Positions 12,501 to 24,500 of a stretch of 64,000 nucleotides of DNA are shown piece by piece. A program made the translations under genes and the position numbers. Position 1 is the stretch's first letter, and every line of letters begins with the position of its first letter. This stretch comes from Eopsaltria australis (taxonomy: Eukaryota; Chordata; Aves; Passeriformes; Petroicidae). The stretch is from positions 1,240,001 through 1,304,000 of the forward strand of contig JAVTVJ010000117.1 in assembly GCA_034509425.1 (NCBI GenBank), read 5' to 3'. The notes under the pieces were generated by a model. It made no database searches. It was given only the letters and a program-made list of their open reading frames with translations, and was not told the DNA's origin.

Positions 12501-15500
12501 GTCACAGGCAAAAATCAGGAATATTTCTTCTCCAGCTGGGAGCTCAAAAGCAAGTTTACGATCTACTACTCTGATTACTTTCTGTGCTATTGCTGGGAAC
12601 ATGGAAGCTTGGGGAACTGTAAAGCACATTTCATTTTACACATCTTCCAAGCAAGCTTGCTGCAATACTACCTTCCTTAAGCAGGAGAGGTTCAGGTGCC
12701 AGCACCACTATGGAAAGCATCTTTCATACTCTCAGATCTACCTGCTGGCTTCCTGGTACTGATCACTTACCATCTAGCTGCTTGGATAACTCCTCTTGGA
12801 TGAGTCTCCTCAGAGTCTCTAGAGATGGAGCTTCTCCCTAGAGAGTCAGAACCATGGTGATGAGACAAGATAATCACAGCCAAGGGATCAGACAGTGACA
12901 GGACAAGGGGAAAGAGTTTTAAACTGAAACAGGAAAGATTTAGATTAGATGTTAGGAAGAAATTCTTTACTGTGAGGGTAGCGAGGCACTGGAACGGGTT
13001 GCCCTGAGAACCTGTGGATGTCCCACCCCTGGGAGTGTTCAAGGCAAATTGGGTGGGCTTTGGAGCAACCTCATCTAGTGGGTGGCATCCCTGCCTGTGG
13101 TGGGGGGGGAGGGAGTGGTAGGAACTAAGTGATCTTTAAGGTCCCTTCAACTCAAAACACTCTGTGGTTCTATGATGTGCAAACTAAACCCTCCACAAAG
13201 GGCTCAGCATGTCATCACCCACAGCACACACAGGGCTGCAGGGTCTGTCTGAAAGAGGGATGTAAAGGGACTCAAAACAATCACAGAGTCAATTAGGCTG
13301 GAAAAGACCTCTGACATCATAAATTCCAGCCTTTGACTGAACACCAGCGTGTCAAGTAAACCGGGGCACTGAGTGCCACATCCACTCTTTTCTTAAACAT
13401 CTCCAGGGACAGTGACTCCACAGCTTCCCTGGGCAGCCCATTCCCATATCTAATTACCCCTTCTGTGAAGAAATCCTTCCTAGTGTCCAACATAAACCTC
13501 CCTGGCACAGCTTGTCCTCTTGTCCTATCACTAGTTATCTCAGAGAAGAGAAGAGAAGGACCCCTATATGGACAGATCCTCCTCTTAGGCAGTTATAGAG
13601 CACTAAAATCTGCCCTGAGCCTCCCTTTTTCCAAGCTGAACAACACCAGCACCCTCAGTCTTCACAGGAGTTGTGCTCCAGGCTTTTCACTGTCTCTCTT
13701 CCCTTTTCTGGAACTGCTCCAGAACCTCAATGTCCTTCCTGACCTGAGAGGCCCAGAACTGGACACAGAGGATGATGTGTGGCCTCCCCAGTGCCCAGCA
13801 CAGAGGGACAATCACCATCCTGCTCCTGCTGGCCACTCTATTGCTGACACAGAAGGCTGACACAGGCACAGGAGGCCACCTGGGCACACCCCAGCTCATG
13901 TTCGGTCACTGTCAGCCTGCACCCCCAGGGCCTTTCCTGCTGGGCAGCTTTGCAGCCACTCTGGCCCCAGCCTGGAGCACTGCAGGGCCTTGTTGGGACA
14001 CGAGGGCAGGACCCAGGCCTTGCTCTTCTTGAACCTCACTCTGCTGGCCTCACACCATCCATCCAGCCTGTCCACATCCCCCTGCAGAGCCTTCCTATCC
14101 CCCAGCACATCAACTCTCCCAACTGAGTGTCATCACAAATTACTAAGGATACGCTCAATGCCCTTGCCCACATCAGCAGGACAGACACGGAACAGGACCA
14201 GGCCCAGGGGACACCGCTAGTGACCGGACACCAACTCGATTCAGCATCATTCCCCACCACTCTCTGTGCCCAGCCCTCCTGACAGTTCTTAACCCAGCGA
14301 AGACTGCACCTGCCCGAGCCCTGGGCTGATGACTTTTCCAGGACTGTGCTGTGAGAGATGGAGTCAAAGAAATTCTCAGTTTCCAGTCTTTTGGCAAACC
14401 ACGGGCTCAGTGGTTTAAGCAGGGAGCCTGGCCTGAGGGCACTAGTTACAGCACTGTTGCCATCTCCATTCTTAAGAAAATCTCCTTCCTATGCCCTCAT
14501 AGGACAAGTTGTAGAAATCACATCAGGAGACATCTCTGCCCTACCAGATCACAGTGGATACCCCACAATCTTTTTCATCATGGCATGTTTCCTTGCAGAG
14601 AGATGTACATGTGCCCCCAGGGTACTAATGCTGCGTATCTGGACTTGATAAAAACACTCATATTGGATGCATCCCCTGCCAACAGGCCTTATCTCAGGAA
14701 ACAGAAACCATTTTATGCATATGATACCTATTCTTCCAAACCAGTACAAGGTTTTGCCTGATTTCAGGCTGTTGAAGGGAAAAAGGAGATGTGGCTGTCT
14801 GGCCTTGGCCCCCTACCCAGCCCCAAGGCATAGTATCTTTCATCCCTTCTCTTAGTTCTTTTGTGATGTTGCTGTTCTACAGCTGTAATAGCTGTAAAAA
14901 CTCTAAGTAATGTCAACAACAACTCTGGATGATGCAACTAAAAAAATTACGAAAGCATTTTTGATAGGTGGAAGAATTTTTTTAGATTGTGCCTTTCTAA
15001 GTAAATAATAATAAAAAAAGGTTTTAGGGTAGCCAGGCTCTTGCCTTCGCAAAAACTCAAAAGAAAAAATGTAGCTACATTTAAACAATAAACCATTTTC
15101 AAGCAGCAAGATCAAATGTTTTCCTTTGTAAATCAGAAAGTGAGATGTTGCACTTGAAATATGCTTTTCATTTTTTTTGCTAAAATTAGTCCTTGTATTT
15201 CTGTCAGTTTTGAAAATACTTCTGGTCAACCTGAAGACTGCATTCTTCTGTGTATCAGCTGCTTGCAAAAGTGTTGCTTTTCCCTCACACTTACTCTTTT
15301 AACATACAAGGATGCAGTTTGTGTCCTCTATGTTTATGAAAACCTAGTGAACTCTTCTGAATCAGAAGTTGTTCTTCATTAAAAATGAGATTTTGTTAAA
15401 TAGCTAAGTGACATTTCAGTTTTAATCAACAGCATTGATGATAGATACAGAGTTGGTCTATTTGCTGCCTCCTTCCTGACACACATTTTGCATGAGAAAA

Positions 15501-18500
15501 AGATGTGTCTCTAGTGACAAAAGAAACAATTTTGTCATTAAGTACTAACCATTTTTGATGGCTTTTAGTATAGATCCCAGTAAGTAAACATAATTGTGGA
15601 GCATACAGTAAGGGTTTACAAATTATCCTTTCAAGTTTTAACCCTGTTAGTTAAATTAAGTTTCCATAGTCATCACTTGATTTCACACACAAAGAAATGC
15701 TTTGTCTAAAATTTAGTCAGCTTTTACATCAGAGATTATTCTCTGTTTATTCTCCTCTGAGATGATCTCCAGTTCATCCTCAGGATGGGTACAGTGGCTT
15801 CACTGCTGTTGGTAGTTTTTCTCATTCTGCAATATGCACCACCCTCAGGCATCTCAGTAGTGAGATTGTTTCCCAACAGGAGGGAGGAAAAAAAAAAGAG
15901 GGAGAATATTAAACAAAAATAGTATTTCATGAATTCTGATGAGCTGACTCCAGGATTTCCAGGAATAGAGAGGTGACCTTTCCACAGCTCAGCATTTTGT
16001 CTCTCGTAACCACCAGCAGCAGAGGAAGGCGTTACTCCTCTGTATGAAGTGCTACACATTATTACCCTTGTAGAAAGAATCTTTCTTAGACTCCAGTGCC
16101 ATGCCATGGCCACCACCACAGGACCTGATTTAGGCATTTAAGGGTAAAAGGTGTCAGCGACTGGCCACGCTGGCTATGGGTCTGGATTACCCAGCTCCCC
16201 TGAAGTGCAAGTCAACACCCCTACAAGCCTTTCCCAACTTCCATCCATGGAGGTGTCTAAGGCCAGGTTGGACAGAGCTTGGAGCAACCTGGTTGAGTGG
16301 AAGATGTCCCTGCCCATGGCAGGGGGATTGGAACTAAGTGGTCTTTAAGGTTTCTTCTAACCCAAACCATTCTATGATTCCATTATTCCCTGAGGTGTGC
16401 TGTAGCTCCCCTTTTATGAGTATCAAGAGCTAACAGCGCTGCATCCCCATTATAACACGCTCCTGCTCCAGTTTCTGTCAGCCTCAATGTACTCTGAGGC
16501 ACTTTTCTGATCCCTGTGGCAGGAAAATTACTGTACAAAGCCTTTCTCTGGCAATCTTACCCTTGGTCCTGGAAATCCTGGTTGTCCTGGAGGACCGGGA
16601 GGTCCAACTTGCCCAGTGTCTCCTGGAGGTCCATGGGGACCCATCAGTCCTGGATGGCCCTTGTGACCAGGTATCCCGGGATCACCTGGAGGTCCCTTTT
16701 CTCCTTGAGGGCCTTTTTCACCTTTGATGCCAGGCTCACCCTAAGTGAAAAAAATTACTTTACCACCACAGAATAAGAGGCAAACTTCTGATTTCCAAAC
16801 ACGGAGAAACACTCACAGCTGATCTGGCAAAGTTACTGAGTACAACATCTGGTGCACTACAAATGATCCACAAATTATTCTGATGGAGAATGATTAAAGA
16901 GAGACCTGGGAGACTGGGAAGAACTGGCTTCCCTTTTGAACAAACTCTGCCCCCAGTCCCTAACTCAAAATAGCTCTTTATTTCAACATAATGAAATAAC
17001 TAGTGACATTCTCCAACTTACCCTCTCTCCTTTGGAGCCAATTGCACCATGTTTCCCTGGTGTGCCCTGCAACAAAATCAAGGTAAATATAAAGAATCCA
17101 TATATAATAACAGTAAATATCAAAACATATACTTTTGTAATGATTCCTGAGTGTTTGAGACAGTCACCCCAAGACAATGTGACCCAAGGAAAATTTATTT
17201 CCATGACAGTCCGACAGTTTCCTGAGAGTTTTCCCATTTCCTCTCAATTATCAACAATCAAAGAATAAAGAAAAAAAAACCAACAAAAAAACAAAAGCAT
17301 GACTAGCAGGTTGAGGGAGGTGATTTTCCAGCTGCACCCCACTTTGGTGAGACCCCACCTGGAGTGCTGTGTCCTGTCCTGGTGCCAGAATATAAGCAAG
17401 GACATGAACCTGTTGGAGCAAGTTCAGATGAGGCCACGAAGATCCTCAGAGGGCTGGAGCACCTCTGCTGGGAATTCAGGCTGAGAATGCTGGGGTTGTT
17501 CAGCCTGAAGGAGAGAAGGCTCTGGAGGGACCTTAGAGTCCCTTCCAGTACTCAAAGGGGGTTTATAAGAAAAATGGGGACAAACTTTTTTGTCAGAGAC
17601 TGTTGTGATAGGACAAGAGATAAGGGCTTCACAGTCAGATAAGGTAGGATATTTGGTAGAAATTTTTCACTGTGAGGGTGGTGAGGCACTGGAGCAGGTT
17701 GTCCAGAGAAGTTGTGAATGTTCCATCTCTGGAACAGTTCAAAATCAAGTTGAATTGGGTTCTGAGCAACCTGGTCTAGTGGAAGGTGTCTCTGCCTCTG
17801 GTGGGGTGGGTGGAAATAGATGGTATTTAAGATCCCTTCCAATCTAAACTATGCTATGAAAAAACCCCAATTTGTTGCAAGCCTGGTAACACCCTTGATC
17901 ATCTTTTCTCCAAGATACTAGCCCTATATTGAAAAGACTGGGAATTTAACTTACCTCTTTCCCAGGAGGACCTTTCTCTCCTGGCTCTCCCTAAGACACA
18001 CAGAAAGTGGATTTAGCATTGCACTGGAGGAGTTGGAAGAAAGACTCCATCCAATAACCATAAGTTTTGCTTTCTGTTAACAACACAAGTTTTCCTCTAC
18101 ACAGTAGCAGGTTTGCATGATTTATCCTTATCCTACTGCTATTGGTCATCCCTGGATAGACACATCCTACTATTTGGAAAGCATTTTTTAGTGAATTTGC
18201 ATCCCATGTAAACACAAATAACAGGAAGTGATTTCTAACAAACCAGCTGAGGGCACACTGAAAGTGTGTCCCTGCTTTCAGTACATTTTGTTCCTTTGTC
18301 TTACCTACAATTCCCAAAGCTTCATACACTTTATATGGTCTTGTTTAACTTAAGGAGCACCAGCATTATAGCCCTAAGAGTCTGAAGATGTAAATGAAGT
18401 AAATTTTGTAGGCAGAAGTACCATCTTGTATTATACCAGCTGGAAAAACACATTCAGAGACAGCTGATAAAGGAATTTTAACCCTAAGTGCTCCCCTGTT

Positions 18501-21500
18501 CTTTCAGAACTATATTAAATAATCTCAATTTGAATAAGCACCCTTGTATATTTATTTATATATATTTAAATTATTTTCTCTGTATTTATAATGTGGTAAT
18601 TAGACAATACAGTTTCCATTTTAGTATTTCAATGAAAAAAATATCACTGCAGTCCTGATAAAGCAGATAAAGCAAAATGAACATTAAACTAGTTATTGCT
18701 GAAATTCTGGCCACTTTCTTGTATCATGAATGGAAAAAAATCATCTTTCTATGTCAGTTTACAGCCAACATATCTAATCATGTCTATAACATGCATACAG
18801 GCGGTATTTTCCCCTGGAAACATGACATCTTCATCTGTGTTAGCATCCATAAACGTATCCATGAGCAATGGAACTAATCAGAGATGTGTGATCCAAATTA
18901 GGCTGCCTTAAACTCACTCGAGTTTTCCTTAAGGCCACTTCAGCTTTAAATGGCCACCATGTTTGCTGCTGAAAATTAATTGTCCAGAGAAATTATTTCT
19001 TTCTCCTCTTTTCATCCAAAAGCTCCCTTTCAAATTACAAAGTAAAATATTAAAAAATGCAGAAGGAAAAAAGAACCATCCTGTGGAAGACTCAGCTCTG
19101 CTAGAGACACACAAAACTCTTTTTAAATCTCATTTTTTGTCACAACATATCTAGAAATAAAAAAAATTACCTAGCATTCACTTTTTCCATCCTTCCAGTG
19201 GAATTTAATCCTTTACTCACCTTGAAAGGTCTAAAGATACAGGATTCTCAGGCTGTGATATTGTCATGTGTATAGGTATTATTTTAGATAACTTTGGGAG
19301 ATGTATGAATGCTTTAATTGCAATGTACCTCTGTTGCTGGAAACAAAGGAGTTTCCCTCAGAGTAGCAAATATCAGCAATATCTGTATTATTATCAGCAC
19401 TCACAATTTCCCCATTGAGTCCATCTAAGGTTCATGCAGAGGTGTAGTCTGAGAACTTAAATACCCCATACCTGTATTAAGAAGACCATTGAAGCAGTCT
19501 GATTAATGCACACATTAGCAGGGGTGACTGGCAGGTACCAGCTCCATACATGAGATATGGTTGCTCATCCATATGAAAAATGCTATTTTTGCAGTTCAGT
19601 TTCCTTTGGAAGTAAAATTATATGGCTTCTGGATTTGTCACATCTCCTGCTTATGCTTTTTTTTTACCTAACTGAAGATGACCATGTCCCATCTTCCTCA
19701 GTCTAATATTTAAAAGCAGGTAAAGAGAGAATCTAATCCATCCCCAGACATACTTACAGGTGGTCCTCGGGGTCCTATAAAGCCAGGGAGTCCTGGGCTG
19801 CCTGTTTCTCCTTTATTTCCTTTGGGGCCCTTAGGACAGAAATGAGACAGACACTAGCAGCCCTTTCCCCAACACCTCTTTCCCACAGCATTCATTTACA
19901 GATATACTGGAACTGGGAAATTTCACTTTAGCAGCAGGACTTCCAAAACTGACAAGGAAGAATAAAGTATTTTAGAAAAGCAGGTAGCAGGCACTGTAGT
20001 TGCATGATTACTAATAAACTATGCAGTGTCCCTGGGAGAAGATGAAAAGGAAGGGACAGTTATGGCAGGGGGGAGGTGTGCTCTGTGGTTGGTGTGTGCC
20101 ATAATATTAACATAAGGGGGTGTTGAAAGTTGAAATGCTGTGATGGGTGATGACAGGGAAACAGGGCAGGTGGTCATACTGCTCATAGAATCCAAGAATA
20201 AAACCAACAGCTACAGGGCTTCTCCTCTGCCTTTATTTCCAGGTTCAATTTATAAACTGGCTGTCTTTCACTTATCTCTTGTGATATTCTGTCAAACTGT
20301 CCCTTTTTCCTTACAGATCAGGGCAGTTTAAATGACAGTTCATGACACTGAACCATATCATGCACATTTCTGACCTGGTTTTAACTCTTATTTTAACCTT
20401 TGCTTTCACAACTTTGTCCCTTACTTTTTCAGTTCAGAACTTAGCCCTTTTTCTTCTTAGAGTAAAACTTGTGCAAAGTGAGCACCAATAAGCCTGACAT
20501 GGACTTGGGGTGTGCAATGTGCCCTAGAGACTTTAGGGGCTGGACTGTGTTGCTGTGTGTGGGCTTAAGCAGGAGCACTGTGAATTGTGATGCAAATGCA
20601 AAAGGAGAAGGTTCCCGGCAGGTTTTACTTTGTGTTACAAGTCATCAATGGTGAAGGTGGGAAAAAAAATCATCCTTATTGACATGATAACCTTCCTCAC
20701 ATCTCCTTTTTTTCAAAATAGAAATATAAAATATTGGCTTGTCACATCATACCATGAAGGAAATTAGTGCATTTCAAAATAAATGGATTTATGTACAGTG
20801 CAAGGAGACACTTCCCATAATAACCTTTATGAAAAGGAGAGGATTCATTTTAATGACAGAGAAAGACAATGATGAGATGACTGTCTGTTCTGCTGACCAA
20901 CACTGTCTCATTGTTTCCCCTTCCTCATCCATCTGACTTTATCCTTTTTCAATCTCCTGTGTTATTTTTGGACTCTAAATCCTCTGGAGCAAAGGCTGCT
21001 GTGGTGCTGTTTGTGAAGGAAGCTGCTGGTGAGTTCCTGGGTCACATCGTATAGATACTGTGACAACACTATGATGATTAAAATAATAATCCCCACTTGG
21101 CATTCACAAGGCATCCCAAAGCCACAGTGACCTGATAAAGACCCAGAAGGTAAAAAAGCAGTGTTAGGAATTGGGAAGAGGGGTGGGTGTAACAAAAAGA
21201 AGAAAATAAGTTTGAAAAGGCAAGAGCGAGGATCCATGGGGCAAAAGGCAATGGCAGCAGTCCCAGGAAGGTAAGAAGAGCTTATGTCAAGGATAAAAAG
21301 CCTGTGGCACTTATTTTTTTGATGCAGAAAGGTTGTCAGACTGCACCACCCTGTCCCAGCTTCCCACACATAAAGGTGGTATTTGCTTCTCTGAGACATC
21401 TCTGCAGATGCTTCATCAGGGCAAAAGTCTGTGGGTGGCTTTATGACTTTCCAAGGGTCACAGAATGAAGTCCTTCTGCAGCTTTTCACATTCCTCCTGC

Positions 21501-24500
21501 TCTGCCTTTGTTTCCCTGTTAATCCACAGTCCAGCAAGCTGTACTGTCTCCATGGGCAGAGAGAGGGAAGAGCCCTGCATTGCAATGCTACTGGGCACAA
21601 AGGAATATTTGCATGGATTTGCTGAATTCTGGATGATTTTCAGCAGCAGAACAGAGGAAAAAACCCCAAAAAACAACCAAACCACCAGCTCCTCACTGTC
21701 CTTCTTACAGCTCCTTATTTCCAAGCTGTTCTTCCCCACAGGATGACTTCAGGGGAGTTTCATTCTGCTTCTTGATCTTGGTTTACTGCCCGCTGTCTGC
21801 TCTTCCCCCAAGTGCCTGTGAGGATTTTTCTGCTGCCACTATTTTTCCATGGCAGCCTGCCAGCTCCCCGAGGCCCTCTCCTTCCTTGTGACAACTCTCT
21901 GCTGGCTGCACGCTCTCTGCTTGGCAAAATTAAATCCACTGGTGAAGATGAGGCATGCCAACCTTTTCTCCATGCTAGGCAATCAATCATTTCCATTTGC
22001 TGTGAACACTTAACTTTCACTGGGAAAAGTGATGACCCAGCTAGCATCTCAGTTCCAGGAACGTAGCCAAACCCCCTTCAAAGTTGTGGCCAGCCAGTGA
22101 TTTTCAGATCACCCATCTTCAGATATGGAAACCTCAGGGATGGTAACCAGCTACACATAATCCACTCCAGCTACACTTCATCAGTCACCTCTCTTGGCTG
22201 CACGAGTTTCCCTTTGTGGTACTCACAGGGATACCTGCTGGACCAGGTTCTCCTGCAGATCCAGGCACTCCATTCTTCCCCTGTGTCAAAAGAAAAAAGG
22301 TTAGTGATGTAATGCATGCTAAAAGTAGAAATATCCAGCTACACCTACACCAGCAGGGATTTCTTTAGCATTGTTCAGTCTCCTCTCCTGACAGGCTGTG
22401 AAGTGATTTTTTTTCCAATTCACCTCACAGCTTCTGCATTCCTCATTGCATGGCTGATCTCAGGAAAAAATTGAGATGTGGACCCAAATCTGCAGGCTTG
22501 AAGAGGACCAAACCAGCACTTCTCCTTCTTCCTTCCTTTACCCCTGTCCTTATCATATGCAGCATTCTTCTGGATGGATGGAGCCACCTCCTCTGGCTGC
22601 TCCAAGTCACCAGTGTTCAGACAAGACTCTTTTTAATCATCTCAGGCTTCTCCTTTTTTTGGGAATGGAGAGAAACACTTGTTCTAAAGTTTGGAGGCAT
22701 TTGATATTTGCCTGACACCAGACAATTCAGAATGAGCCAAATCATCCTTTAAAAGGACCTGTTTCTCACTGTTCCTTATGAAAGCAGCTGAGCTGATCAT
22801 CTACAAAGGTTGGTGAGATGAAAGTTTACAATCTTCTTCTCTGAACTCAACATGCAGAGTCCTTCCCTGTATTGGTATTGACCATAAAGACCAGCCTTTG
22901 TACTGTCAATATTCAAAATCATGCCTCACACTCATTTCAGATAAAAAACAAAGAAAAGGAAGAACAAGAGAAACTGATACTTGGTCCTCTAACATACAAA
23001 ACCCCAAGTATCTCTTCTGCAAAGAAGAACATGGCCTGGAATTATGGTAATTTCTATCCCTTAAAATATTTTTACTCACTGCTAGTGTTGTGCAGGGGCA
23101 TGAGACAACAGTGAGTGATGCCAGCAGTACAGAACTAATGAGATAAATTATGAGGTAGACACAGGAGGTCTCCATATGTTCTTGCAGTTTAATCTAAACC
23201 CCAACACTCCCCAGCTTGGAGGGACCCGCTCTTGGCATTGCTGAGTCAGCATTTTCTTTCCCTGCCTATGCTGTAGAATCTGTTTCACTACCAGATCTTC
23301 CAAGAAGGAAAAGAACTCACTCCTTGCAACACACTAAAGATGTGCCTTCCTTCAGCAACAGAGGTCTCGATTCAGATTTGACAAGGATTAATTTCTAAGA
23401 CAGAATTTTAAACCCCATGAACTTAATGAAAGTAATTTCTGAGCCATCCCAAATGAGATTTTGGAATGTTGACTAGATTTATATTTCTCCACTGAAGCAA
23501 TAATAAAATAGTACAGGTGAATAGCATCACAACTGGACCCCACATAGCTCAGCCTGGGCAGCCACAGTGAGTGTCCACCTTTGAAAATTGAGACCATGAG
23601 AGAAGTGAGCAGAATTCCAGAGGCAGCACTGAAATATGAGTATTTCTGACTCTGCAATCCTGAAAGAATCCATTGAACTGTTCTTCCCACTGAGTCAGCA
23701 GCCATCAGTCCCTTGCACTATTATAAGTCTACATCAGTTTCTACATCCCTGGAAATTTTCAAGGCTGGGCTGGGTGGGGCTCTGAGCAAGCTGGTCTAGT
23801 GGGTAGCATCCCTTTCATGGCAAGGGGTTAGAACTACATTATCTTTAATGTTCCTTCCAATCCAAACCATTCTATGAATTATTATGTACCTCTAGAAAAG
23901 TCTTGTCAAGAGAGAAAACTCACCGGCTGCCCTCGGAGTCCTCGAGGGCCCTGTGGTCCTATGGGACCAGGATCACCCTGAGGGAAGAAAAGTATTCTGG
24001 TGAGTGAGAAAATCTGACATGGAGGCAAGTGAACAAACATTTAAAAATGTTACTGCTAAATTACACTGTTCACATATTAGAGGAAACAGGATTAAAGGAC
24101 TCTCACTGCCCCCTTTCAGTTATTTACAAGGATTTTAAACACCTACCACTAAATGCAGCCTGATTACAGGCAGAAACCATTTCTATCAGGTTATTATCAA
24201 ATTATCTTAAAGCTGTATTTCTTAGGGACAGAGATTCTCTGATGTTTCTCAAGAATTGGCAAGTCTGTTCTCTCTCCAGGGAGGCTTCAGAGCTGTTTCC
24301 ATCTCCTCTGAGGGGTTCCTTTTGGTCTGCCTTACATTTTGCTCTGTAGGGCACCACGGACAGCACACCAGTTTCCAGTGGCACAGGGGGGTGCAAATGA
24401 GAAGCCACTTCTCCAGGTCCCATGGCAGTGGCACATCAGCTGCCTGGAACATTGCTCAGCAGCTGCTGCAGGATCCCACATCAGCTGCACCCTCCCAGGA

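Larger units (their letters stand above)
9516..12770. other. introns between w30 and w33
   Basis: Three introns (9516-10468, 10547-10913 and 11097-12770). The first two hold no recognised repeat. The 201-residue open frame in the first has no domain. The third holds the ERV LTR at 11551. Confidence 0.7.
12838..16560. other. intron between w29 and w30 (3.7 kb)
   Basis: Contains three CR1 copies (12894, 13281, 16236). The remaining 14396-16235 is AT-rich with no recognised gene or repeat. Confidence 0.7.
16741..23923. other. introns between w24 and w29
   Basis: Apart from the exons and the CR1s at 17304 and 23741, this is unique-looking intron. 18500-19180 is strongly AT-rich. A 212-residue frame at 20962-21600 (minus) shows no domain and is taken as chance. 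Confidence 0.6.

Noticed and set aside
13465..14260. Several open frames on both strands
   Set aside because: They are translations of a degraded CR1 copy and not host genes.
20962..21600. 212-residue open frame on the minus strand
   Set aside because: Intronic, no recognisable motif, and no splice or promoter context. Frames of this length arise by chance in a 64-kb window.
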